This document shows positions 1 through 7,623 of a stretch of DNA of 41,962 nucleotides, piece by piece (within the stretch, counting starts at the first letter, position 1; each line of letters starts with the position of its first letter). The notes below the pieces were generated by a model. That model was given only the letters and a program-made list of their open reading frames with translations, was not told where the DNA came from and searched no databases. The stretch lies in the NCBI GenBank assembly GCA_028866015.1, contig JAGWIW010000016.1, positions 1 to 41,962 of the forward strand. Reading direction: 5' to 3'. The DNA is from Betaproteobacteria bacterium (GTDB lineage: Bacteria > Pseudomonadota > Gammaproteobacteria > Burkholderiales > Ferrovaceae). Position numbers and translations under genes: made by a program.

Positions 1-1290
1 CTGGGTGTCATAGACGAAAATGCCCTGGTCCACGGTTTCGGTGACCGTGGTCAGTCCGGGGCCGGCATTGCTTTGCGCATTGCAGGCGGCAATCATGTCC
101 TTGTTGCCGTCTGTCGGGCAGGCCAGGGTCCTCGTGCGCACCCCGTTGGTCCCCCAGGCACCCCAGAAGGATACATAGCGGCCATCAAATGACAGGCCTT
201 CACCGAACTGGTTGAAGGTGGAACCATCCGTCAGTGCAGTACCCGTGCTGTCCGGCACCGGATCGCCGATTTTCACCAACGCCGTCAGGGCAGGCTTGCT
301 GGCAATGGGGGCGAGGAATATGCCGCCGGCTGTAGGCGCACCTTCATTGTCCAGGCCGGTGAAGACCACCTGGTTTCCGGCAGCGCTGGGTGGGGCTGTG
401 GAGCCGAATGCCGTGCTGGTGCCGGGAATCATCATATTGGTATCGGCGATGACGGCCACCGGCGATTTGGCTGTACTCACGTCGCGGTAATAGACGCCGG
501 TTTTGGAGACAGACAGGGCCCCGGTGGAGTCGGCATCGGTGTAGTTGCCCTTGAACAGCACGTACTTGCCGCCTGTGCCCGCCACTGCCGGAGAACCAGG
601 GAACTGGTCAAAGCGGATCGGTGTGGTGCTGGTGGCGTTGGGTACCTGCATATAAGAGTAGTCGGTCACGGTGCCGAACAGGCCGATTGCTGTGGTCAGC
701 CCGCTGGCGAGGGTCACATAAACCCCCGAAGTCCCCAGCTTGGTGCCGTCGGGCAACGTCAGCAGCGGTTGCGACATGCCCCGTGTGGCCAGTACGCCGG
801 ATGTCATGTCGATGCGGGGAATTGAAGGAAATTCGGTAAATACCGTGCCGCTGGTGTTGGGGGCAGGCACGATCATGTTGGAGTCGGCGGCGGTATAAAG
901 CGTGAATTTGGTCAGGCAGGGCTGGCCCGCGTAGATGCCGCTTTGTACTGCGGAACTCCCGCTGGAGCCGCTGTTGCCGCCGCTGGAACCCACGCTGCTA
1001 TCCCGTGCACGTCCCCGGAATGTCACCATCCCGCTGTTGTTGATGGAAGGCTGGTTGTAGCTGAAAAACAGGACATCGGGAGAGTCGGGGATGGCCACCG
1101 TGTTGTTCGCCACCATTTTCCAGGTACCGATGGAATCACTCCCGGGCTGGCAAGCGAGGTTGTTATAGACGGGGCTGTAGAGATTGATGGGCGTGAGCGC
1201 CACACCGCTGCCGCCTCCCCCGCCGCACCCAACCAGGGCCGCGGCAGAAGCAACAGCCAGGATGCTCAATTTTGTGCGAACCGTTGACAT
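1..1290 (-). CDS. Secreted lipoprotein of unknown function, 3' end cut by window edge
   Basis: The frame is open from an ATG at 1290 to position 1, giving 430 codons with no stop, so the C-terminus lies outside the window. The N-terminus is a lipoprotein signal: a short basic start (STVRTK), a hydrophobic stretch and the lipobox LVGC at about residue 22, followed by a Gly/Ser-rich linker typical of surface lipoproteins. The mature part is rich in Thr, Ser, Gly and Asn and repeats a loose module with strands such as GIYAG, GVYVT, GVYYRD, GIFLAP and GIFVYD every 50-80 residues, each followed by a phrase like VVFTG or YVLFKG. This suggests a beta-propeller or beta-solenoid fold. No catalytic motif is recognised. 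It is divergent from the dehydrogenase at 1600. The lipoprotein call is firm, the fold is inference and the function is unknown. Confidence 0.75.
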   Translation of the reverse strand, partial: MSTVRTKLSILAVASAAALVGCGGGGGSGVALTPINLYSPVYNNLACQPGSDSIGTWKMVANNTVAIPDSPDVLFFSYNQPSINNSGMVTFRGRARDSSVGSSGGNSGSSGSSAVQSGIYAGQPCLTKFTLYTAADSNMIVPAPNTSGTVFTEFPSIPRIDMTSGVLATRGMSQPLLTLPDGTKLGTSGVYVTLASGLTTAIGLFGTVTDYSYMQVPNATSTTPIRFDQFPGSPAVAGTGGKYVLFKGNYTDADSTGALSVSKTGVYYRDVSTAKSPVAVIADTNMMIPGTSTAFGSTAPPSAAGNQVVFTGLDNEGAPTAGGIFLAPIASKPALTALVKIGDPVPDSTGTALTDGSTFNQFGEGLSFDGRYVSFWGAWGTNGVRTRTLACPTDGNKDMIAACNAQSNAGPGLTTVTETVDQGIFVYDTQ

Positions 1291-1599
1291 GGTGATGTCT
1301 CTTTTTAAAAGGTCGGCTCTGGAACGGGGGTGCTTTTTTTATCAGATGAAACAATGAGTTGCATCGAGCTTGTTTCCGTTCAAGAAATTTCCGGGTTGAC
1401 TTGTCAATGAAAAATTTGTAACCAGTGTTTACAGTTCAAACGATAAGGTTCGGGCACCTCCTCCTCAATACGTGCGAGTACTGACGGCGATCGGCGGGGT
1501 GCTTGCTCTTCCGCAGCAAATCATGCAAGCTCGGTGCGCGGTATTGCGCGCGCTGCAGTTGTGGCTGTGCGCGGTTTTGACAGGAATCAGGAGACTCGG
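1291..1599. other. Divergent intergenic region (309 bp)
   Basis: No gene is supported here. The region separates the divergent lipoprotein gene from the dehydrogenase gene and should hold both promoters. The AT-rich part (about 1340-1450) contains TTGAC-TT-GTCAA (1396-1407), a 12-bp inverted repeat that could be an operator half-site or overlapping -35 elements in both directions. I found no convincing -10 partner at the right distance on either strand. The dehydrogenase has a clear ribosome binding site (AGGAGA, just before 1600). Confidence 0.4.
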
Positions 1600-2499
1600 A
1601 TGCACAAAAGCGCGCTGACCTTTTTGGGGCTGGGAAAGATGGGAGCCCCCATGGCCCGCAACCTGCTCGACAACGGCTTTCCCTTGACCGTATTCAACAG
1701 GTCGCGCGCTCCAACCGAGAGCTTGGCCGCAGCCGGCGCCATCATTGCCGATGCCCCGTGCGCCGCCGTGACCCCGGGCGGGATCGCCATCACCATGCTT
1801 TCAAATGACGCGGCCCTGGAGACAGTCACCTTGGGAAGGGAAGGGTTTGCCGATTGCCTGGGAGAGGGGGGGCTGCACATTTCCATGAGCACGGTGTCGC
1901 CCGAGTTGTCCCGCCGCCTGGCGCGCGAACACGCCTTGCGCGGCAGCTACTTTCTTGCGGCCCCTGTGTTTGGGCGTCCTGAGGCGGCAGCGGCACGCAA
2001 ATTGTGGATCTGCCAGTCAGGTGATGCGGAAGCCAAGGCGCGAGCCCAGCCAATGCTGGAGGCCCTGGGTCAGGGGATTCACGATTTCGGAGAAGATCCG
2101 GGTGCGGCGAATGTTGCCAAGCTATCGGGCAATTTCCTTATCCTTTCGGCCATCGAAGCCATGGCTGAAGCCCTTGCCCTGGCAGAAAAAAGCGGCCTGG
2201 ACCGGAAGGCATTCGCAGGATTCCTGGGGCAGACCATCTTTTCCTGTCCGATTTACCAGAATTACGGACGTATCCTTGCTGACCGCATTTATGAGCCGCC
2301 GGGATTCAAGCTGGAACTGGGCATGAAGGATGTGCGACTGGTGCGTGAAGTGGCCGAAGCCGTCGCGCAGCCGATGCCGGTGGCCGATCTGCTGCACGCC
2401 CGACTGCTGTCCGGGCTGGCCAGGGGGCGCGGTCATCTGGACTGGACAGCCATCGAACTGTCTGCTGCCGAAGAAGGTGGTTTGAAGAAGGCGGACTGA
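1600..2499 (+). CDS. NAD(P)-dependent oxidoreductase, 3-hydroxyisobutyrate dehydrogenase family
   Basis: The 299-residue protein belongs to the beta-hydroxyacid dehydrogenase family (3-hydroxyisobutyrate, tartronate semialdehyde, and glyoxylate/succinic semialdehyde reductases). The N-terminus has the Rossmann dinucleotide-binding motif GLGKMGAPMA, and FNRSRA after the second strand suggests a preference for NADPH. The substrate-binding segment appears as APVFGRPEAA, and the family's catalytic lysine sits in AKLSGNF. The ATG at 1600 is chosen because AGGAGA lies a few bases upstream and the Rossmann motif then begins at the usual distance; an upstream GTG at 1534 would add 22 unlikely residues. 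It ends 6 bp before an MFS gene and is probably cotranscribed with it. The substrate cannot be read from the sequence. Confidence 0.85.
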   Translation: MHKSALTFLGLGKMGAPMARNLLDNGFPLTVFNRSRAPTESLAAAGAIIADAPCAAVTPGGIAITMLSNDAALETVTLGREGFADCLGEGGLHISMSTVSPELSRRLAREHALRGSYFLAAPVFGRPEAAAARKLWICQSGDAEAKARAQPMLEALGQGIHDFGEDPGAANVAKLSGNFLILSAIEAMAEALALAEKSGLDRKAFAGFLGQTIFSCPIYQNYGRILADRIYEPPGFKLELGMKDVRLVREVAEAVAQPMPVADLLHARLLSGLARGRGHLDWTAIELSAAEEGGLKKAD

Positions 2500-2505
2500 A
2501 TCGCG

Positions 2506-3696
2506 ATGCACAGCCCAGATCCGCAGCATCGTCGGGCCGTCCTGCTGCTGTCTTTTGCCGCATTTGCAAGCGCCGCTTCGGCGCGTTTGTGCGATCCCAT
2601 GCTGCCCAGCCTGGTCCATGTGTTTGGAGTGGCTCCGCAACAGGCTGCCCAGGTTGTGTCTTCATTTTCTGTAGCCTACGGTCTCTTGCAGGTGTTTTTT
2701 GGCCCGCTCGGAGACCGCATCGGCAAATATCGGCTCATCGCCCTGACCACGCTTGCCTGCACGGCAGGCAGCCTTGGGGCGGTGCTGGCTCAGTCCATGG
2801 GCTGGCTGATTGTGGCCAGGCTGCTGACTGGTGCTTCGGCGGCCGGCATTATTCCCCTGTCCATGGCCTGGATTGGCGACACCATTTCCTACGAGCATCG
2901 CCAGGCCACGCTGGCGCGATTCCTGGCAGGGCAGATTGTGGGGGTAATCGGCGGCCAGTTCATTGGCGGGGTTTTTACTGACACGCTCGGGTTTCGCTGG
3001 GCTTTCGGTTTCATGGCGGCCACCTACCTGATTGTGGGACTCTGGGTCCTGTATGAATCCCACGCCAACGAGCGCACGCATCATGTTCGTCACGCAAATG
3101 CGGGACCAGCGGGCGTGTTTTCCCAGGTTCAGGTGGTGCTGGGTGTTTCCTGGGCCCGGGTGATTCTGGCCACGGTATTTGTGGAAGGTCTGGTGGTGTT
3201 TGGCACCCTGGCTTTTGTGCCGTCATATCTCCACGAACACTTCGGGCTTTCGCTTACCCTGGCAGGCGCTGTCATGGCTGCATTTGGGATTGGCGGCTTT
3301 TCGTATACGCTGTTTGCCCGCCAGTTTGTGAGCAGCCTGGGGGAGGTAGGGCTCGCCAAACTGGGCGGACTGCTGATCGGCGGAGCCTGGCTCCTGCTCG
3401 CTGCCGGCACGGCGTGGGGATGGGCGTTGCCGGCTTGTTACCTGGTGGGGCTGGGCTATTACATGCTGCACAACACGTTGCAGACCAACGCCACCCAGAT
3501 GGCACCCCAGGTCCGGGGAACGGCAGTTTCCCTTTTTGCTTCCGCATTTTTTCTCGGGCAGTCCCTGGGGGTCTTCCTGGCATCGCTGCTGCTGGCGCGT
3601 TCTGGCCCGATGATGCTGTTCGCTCTGGCAGGGTTTGCGTTGCCGGTGCTCGGGATGGTTTTTTCCCGTGCACTCAAACAGCATCATGTCCGGTGA
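2506..3696 (+). CDS. MFS transporter (drug/metabolite exporter type)
   Basis: The 396-residue membrane protein has about 12 hydrophobic segments. The loop between segments 2 and 3 carries the MFS signature as GPLGDRIGKY, and the start of segment 1 reads as in YnfM/AraJ-like drug:H+ antiporters (conserved DPMLPSL after the first helix). A hydrophilic loop between the two six-helix halves lies around residues 180-205 (YESHANERTH). The start is 6 bp after the dehydrogenase stop, so both genes probably share a transcript, perhaps to reduce and export a small organic compound (inference). The substrate is unknown. Confidence 0.85.
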   Translation: MHSPDPQHRRAVLLLSFAAFASAASARLCDPMLPSLVHVFGVAPQQAAQVVSSFSVAYGLLQVFFGPLGDRIGKYRLIALTTLACTAGSLGAVLAQSMGWLIVARLLTGASAAGIIPLSMAWIGDTISYEHRQATLARFLAGQIVGVIGGQFIGGVFTDTLGFRWAFGFMAATYLIVGLWVLYESHANERTHHVRHANAGPAGVFSQVQVVLGVSWARVILATVFVEGLVVFGTLAFVPSYLHEHFGLSLTLAGAVMAAFGIGGFSYTLFARQFVSSLGEVGLAKLGGLLIGGAWLLLAAGTAWGWALPACYLVGLGYYMLHNTLQTNATQMAPQVRGTAVSLFASAFFLGQSLGVFLASLLLARSGPMMLFALAGFALPVLGMVFSRALKQHHVR

Positions 3697-3702
3697 TATA
3701 GT
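3694..3702 (+). promoter_or_regulatory. Extended -10 promoter element before the EexN-like gene
   Basis: TGATATAGT is an extended -10 (TG-n-TATAGT) that overlaps the stop codon of the MFS gene and lies about 34 bp upstream of the small lipoprotein start. No good -35 is visible, which is common for extended -10 promoters. It would give the lipoprotein-thioredoxin pair its own transcript. Confidence 0.4.
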
Positions 3703-3735
3703 GACGAAGGATTCGACATCGATGAAGGACAAGCC

Positions 3736-3930
3736 ATGATGAAAAAGATCATTTTGTGCGCGGCAGTTCTCCTGTTGTGTTCCTGTGGGCAGACCAAGAC
3801 CCAGGGGTACTACATGTCCCACCCTGATGAACTGGCGAAAGATCTTGCAGACTGCCAGCAGCAGGGGAAGAACACCTACAATTGCAACGAAGCAGCCAAG
3901 GCGGATTTCCTGCGCAAACATCCGCAATGA
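3736..3930 (+). CDS. EexN-family small lipoprotein
   Basis: The 64-residue lipoprotein has a signal peptide MMKKIILCAAVLLLCSC whose lipobox is LLCSC, giving a mature protein of about 48 residues. The mature part has the spacing seen in EexN-like proteins: a YYMSHPDE segment, then DLADCQQQ and TYNCNEA, with two cysteines that may form a disulfide, and a C-terminal basic helix. EexN was named for entry exclusion on conjugative plasmids, but chromosomal copies without conjugation genes are common and no transfer gene is seen here. The stop overlaps the start of the thioredoxin-like gene by ATGA, so translation is likely coupled. Confidence 0.75.
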   Translation: MMKKIILCAAVLLLCSCGQTKTQGYYMSHPDELAKDLADCQQQGKNTYNCNEAAKADFLRKHPQ

Positions 3931-4265
3931 ACGCCTATGAAAACCCAGGGCCGACCGTGGAGGCCGTGCGTTCCAGGCAAGGTCGCCTCATTCTTGAGTT
4001 CGGAGTGGACTGGTGCCCCCATTGCCTGGCAGCGCAACCTTTGATGGAAGCAGCCTTGGGCGAATCTCCCGGCATTCCTCTGGTGCAGGTTGAAGATGGC
4101 CGTGGCAGAGCCTTGGGGCGTGCTTTTAAGGTCAAGCTTTGGCCCACTTTCATTCTGCTGAGGGATGGGGTTGAATTGGGTCGCCTGGTCCGTCCGGTTA
4201 CCCGGCAGGAAGTGGACCAGGCACTCAGCCAGTGGGGTTTTTGCCAGGCGTCCCCGTCGTCCTGA
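3927..4265 (+). CDS. Thioredoxin-family protein
   Basis: The 112-residue protein has one thioredoxin fold. The redox motif is WCPHC (CPHC, as in DsbA-type sites rather than the CGPC of thioredoxin) at about residues 29-33, and the cis-proline segment appears as LWPTFIL. There is no signal peptide in the chosen frame, so it is probably cytoplasmic. The ATG at 3927 overlaps the stop of the upstream lipoprotein gene. A start further upstream in the same frame would run antiparallel to nothing but overlap the lipoprotein and lacks a ribosome site. Its partner protein is unknown; it may reduce a cell-envelope or metabolic disulfide. Confidence 0.8.
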   Translation: MNAYENPGPTVEAVRSRQGRLILEFGVDWCPHCLAAQPLMEAALGESPGIPLVQVEDGRGRALGRAFKVKLWPTFILLRDGVELGRLVRPVTRQEVDQALSQWGFCQASPSS

Positions 4266-4295
4266 AATTTCCGTTTCCTGATGTGGATCTTGCCC

Positions 4296-4323
4296 TTGCA
4301 TTGACAAGGCAATCAGGTACACT
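4296..4323 (+). promoter_or_regulatory. Possible sigma-70 promoter for the LOV/GGDEF/EAL gene
   Basis: TTGCAT (4296-4301) and TACACT (4318-4323) are separated by 16 bp and lie about 43 bp upstream of the start codon. A better -35 match, TTGACA, is at 4301-4306 but has no -10 at the correct distance. The match is moderate only. Confidence 0.25.
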
Positions 4324-4365
4324 CAGTGCGTTTTCAATTGGAGCCGGGCCCCAAACGATTTCTTC

Positions 4366-7300
4366 ATGGACGACAATTCCGCGTCCCCTGAGACGAGCGA
4401 CTCCTTTCTGCCTGCATACCTGGAATCCATTTCCGAATACCGCTCCTACTTCAGAATCTTTTTTGAAAAGGCCCCCACCGGCGTTGTCATATTCGGGCTG
4501 AACCACCAGATCCTCGATGCCAATCCCCATTTCTGTGAACTGCTGGGCTATGCTTGTGGCGAACTGAAATTCGCTCCCTGTTCCAAAATCCTGGCTCCCG
4601 AAGACTGCGAGCGCAATGTCAGTGAATTTGGCCGGCTGGTCTCGGGGGCCAGCACCACGATTTCCCTGAGCAGCCATTTTGTCTGCCGAGACGGTCAGAT
4701 CACCTGCCTGCTTCTGGAAGTCAGCCCGGTTCGGGACGAAATGGGGCGGGTGGTGCAGCTGCTGGGATTGGTCAGCAACGGGGATGAGCGCAGCGTGACC
4801 CGCAGCTGGCTGACGCGCCAGATCCGCATGAATGAATCGCTCTTGCACATTGCAAGCGACGGCATTCACGTCCTGGATGCCCAGGGTTTGCTGGTGGAAA
4901 TGAGCGATTCCTTTTGTCAGGCACTGGGCTATCCGCGCGAGGAAATGCAGGGCATGCACGTGTCGGCCTGGGATGCCAAATGGTCGGCTGACGAGTTGCG
5001 CGAGCGCATCGTGTGGCTGATGCGGCATGATGAGGCGACCTTCGAAACGCGGCACCGGCGCAAGGATGGAACGCTGCTGGACGTGGAAATCCATGCCAAA
5101 TCCTTCAATCTGGGTGACGAGACGCTGCTGTTTTGCTCCTCCCGCGATATCTCCATCCGCAAGGAATCCGAGTCCCTGATCCGCCTCCAGGCCGGGGCCC
5201 TCAACAACAGCGTCAATGGCATTGCCATTGCCGATGCCACGCTGCCGGACCATCCCCTGATTTACGTCAATCCGGCGTTCGAAAGCATCACCGGCTATTC
5301 ATCTGCAGATGTGATTGGCAGGAACTGCCGCTTTCTTCAGCGTGATGACCGTGACCAGCCAGACTGCCTTGCCATCCGCCAGGCGTTGCAGGAACGGCGC
5401 GCCGTAAAGGCCACCTTGAGAAATTATCGCAAGGACGGCACCATGTTCTGGAACCGTTTCCAGATTGCCCCGGTGCACGACAAGGAAGGCAGCCCCACCC
5501 ATTTTGTCGCCATCATCAACGACATCACCGAACGCAAGATTTCGGATGATTACCTGAAGCTGGTATCCCGGGTGTTTTTGCACGCGGACGAAAGCATTTT
5601 CATTACTGATCCCGATGGCTGGATCATCGAAGTGAACCCGGCCTTCAGCCGGACTACCGGCTACAGCCGGGAGGAAGTGCTGGGTCGAAACCCGCGAATC
5701 CTACAATCTGGACGCCATGATCATGCGTTTTTCGCTTCCCTGTGGGATGCCGTCCTGAGCAAGGGCCACTGGTCGGGCGAAATCTGGAACCGGCGCAAAA
5801 ACGGGGAAATTTATCCCGACAAACTCACGATTTCCGTGGTCAAGAATGACGAAGGAGAAACGCTGAGCTATGTCTGCATATCTTCTGACATTTCTTTGCT
5901 GAAGGCCCAGCAGAGCGAGCTGGAGCTCATGGCCCTGCATGATCCGCTGACCAGCCTGCCCAACCGGGCCCTGCTCAATGACCGTCTGTCCATGGCATTG
6001 GCCGAGTCCCGCCGGTCCGGCGGAAAAATGGCGGTTTGCTTCATCGATCTCGATGATTTCAAACCGGTCAATGATACTTACGGGCATGAGACGGGTGATC
6101 TGCTCCTGATCGAAGTGGCGCGCCGCATGAGCACCATCCTGCGCGCTACGGATACCGTGGCGAGACTGGGTGGCGACGAGTTCATCCTGATTCTGTCCGA
6201 AATCCAGAGCGAGCAGGAACTTCTGGGCATGCTCACGCGCATCATGGACGCGATTGCCAGGCCTTATGCACTGGGCGAAATATCCGTGACCATTTCGGCC
6301 AGCATCGGAGTGACCATATATCCCGATGACAATGCAGATGCCGACACATTGCTGCGCCATGCCGACCAAGCCATGTATCTGGCCAAGGAAAAAGGGCGCA
6401 ACTGCTTCCATTTTTTTGATGTGGTGGATGACCGCAATGCCCACCTGCGTTCCGAGGGGCGGGCAAGGGTCGAGTTGGCGCTGCAACGTCGGGAGTTCGA
6501 GCTGTTCTACCAGCCCAAAGTCGATTTGAAAAACGGCCAGGTGATTGGACTGGAAGCCCTCATTCGCTGGCGTCATCCCGAGCAGGGGCTACTGTTGCCG
6601 GCCGATTTCCTGCCGCTCATAGAAAACAGCGAATTCGAAACCCGCCTCTCGGAATGGGTGATTTCCGAAGCATTACGGCAGATGACCCAATGGCAATGGG
6701 AAGGGCTCGATACGGTGGTGAGCGTCAATTTGCCAGCACGGCATCTGCATTCAGAACGCTTCATTCCGTTTATCGTGGCTGTCCTGGCGGAAAATCCCGA
6801 GATTCCGCGCGACCGCCTGGAGCTGGAAGTGCTGGAGACCGTGGCCTTGTGGGATATTCCGAGGGTCACGCAGACCATGGAAGAATGCCGGCGCCATGGC
6901 GTCATGTTTTCCATCGACGATTTTGGCACGGGGTATGCGTCTCTGGCCTACCTGCGGCGCCTGCCAGTCAACACCATCAAGATCGACCAGAGTTTTACCC
7001 GGGACATGCTGAACGATGCCGACGATCTTTCCATCGTGGAAGGCGTGATCAGTCTGGCAGAGGCATTCCAGAAGAACGTCATTGCCGAAGGGGTGGAGTC
7101 GGTGGATCATGGGACGGTGCTGCTCTACCTGGGATGCCGTCAGGCTCAGGGCTACGGCATTGCGCGGCCGATGGAGGCCTCCCTTGTGCCCGGATGGATC
7201 AGTGAGTTTCAGCCTTTTCCGGCCTGGACGCAGTCCCAGGACAAACGGCTTTCGCGCAAGGACATCGCGCTGGTTTTTGCAGAAGTCTGGCATCGGCGAT

Positions 7301-7596
7301 GGGTGGATGATGTGGCAGCAGCCATAGACCAGCAGGCGGCAAGCGGCCTGGGCATAACCCCCCGCGATTGTGGGTTTGTGGAATGGCTTTGCGGCCCGGG
7401 AAAATCGGCTTATGGTGATTTGCCCCAGTTTTGTGAACTTGAAAGCCTGCATGAAATGATTCACCTGCTTGTGCGGGAGATTGTGCAGCTTGGCGGTGCG
7501 GGCCGTTTTGACCGGGCCGGCGCACAGTTGCCCGAACTGCAGGTTCTGAAAGACCGCCTGATCCGGGCACTGCATGAACTGATCGCAGCCATTTGA
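4366..7596 (+). CDS. PAS/LOV-GGDEF-EAL-CZB c-di-GMP signalling enzyme
   Basis: This 1076-residue protein should make and/or break c-di-GMP. Four PAS-type domains cover roughly residues 25-145, 160-275, 285-395 and 400-520. The third is a LOV flavin photosensor type: GRNCRFLQ with photoactive Cys321, Asn353 in NYRKDG and Asn363 in FWN, the same spacing (+32, +42) as in phototropin LOV2; the position of the signalling Gln (+63) is Ile384. GGDEF is intact at 602-606 with an inhibitory RxxD site (RATD) just before it. EAL is at 730-732, with NLP, EVLE, DDFGTG, KID and AEGVES catalytic segments present, so both activities are possible. The tail (about 965-1076) resembles the zinc-binding CZB domain: His976, Cys1002, His1029, His1033. 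No transmembrane helix is seen. The ATG at 4366 has no strong ribosome site. Confidence 0.9.
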   Translation: MDDNSASPETSDSFLPAYLESISEYRSYFRIFFEKAPTGVVIFGLNHQILDANPHFCELLGYACGELKFAPCSKILAPEDCERNVSEFGRLVSGASTTISLSSHFVCRDGQITCLLLEVSPVRDEMGRVVQLLGLVSNGDERSVTRSWLTRQIRMNESLLHIASDGIHVLDAQGLLVEMSDSFCQALGYPREEMQGMHVSAWDAKWSADELRERIVWLMRHDEATFETRHRRKDGTLLDVEIHAKSFNLGDETLLFCSSRDISIRKESESLIRLQAGALNNSVNGIAIADATLPDHPLIYVNPAFESITGYSSADVIGRNCRFLQRDDRDQPDCLAIRQALQERRAVKATLRNYRKDGTMFWNRFQIAPVHDKEGSPTHFVAIINDITERKISDDYLKLVSRVFLHADESIFITDPDGWIIEVNPAFSRTTGYSREEVLGRNPRILQSGRHDHAFFASLWDAVLSKGHWSGEIWNRRKNGEIYPDKLTISVVKNDEGETLSYVCISSDISLLKAQQSELELMALHDPLTSLPNRALLNDRLSMALAESRRSGGKMAVCFIDLDDFKPVNDTYGHETGDLLLIEVARRMSTILRATDTVARLGGDEFILILSEIQSEQELLGMLTRIMDAIARPYALGEISVTISASIGVTIYPDDNADADTLLRHADQAMYLAKEKGRNCFHFFDVVDDRNAHLRSEGRARVELALQRREFELFYQPKVDLKNGQVIGLEALIRWRHPEQGLLLPADFLPLIENSEFETRLSEWVISEALRQMTQWQWEGLDTVVSVNLPARHLHSERFIPFIVAVLAENPEIPRDRLELEVLETVALWDIPRVTQTMEECRRHGVMFSIDDFGTGYASLAYLRRLPVNTIKIDQSFTRDMLNDADDLSIVEGVISLAEAFQKNVIAEGVESVDHGTVLLYLGCRQAQGYGIARPMEASLVPGWISEFQPFPAWTQSQDKRLSRKDIALVFAEVWHRRWVDDVAAAIDQQAASGLGITPRDCGFVEWLCGPGKSAYGDLPQFCELESLHEMIHLLVREIVQLGGAGRFDRAGAQLPELQVLKDRLIRALHELIAAI

Positions 7597-7623
7597 TTCG
7601 ACAGTCGGGGAGAAACCGGCGCC

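Noticed and set aside
1396-1407. TTGACTTGTCAA palindrome as a promoter or operator
   Set aside because: No -10 at the right distance on either strand and only a single copy; kept only as a note in the intergenic entry.
3736-3930. EexN as sign of a conjugative element
   Set aside because: No transfer, replication or integration gene is near; EexN-like lipoproteins are common in chromosomes.
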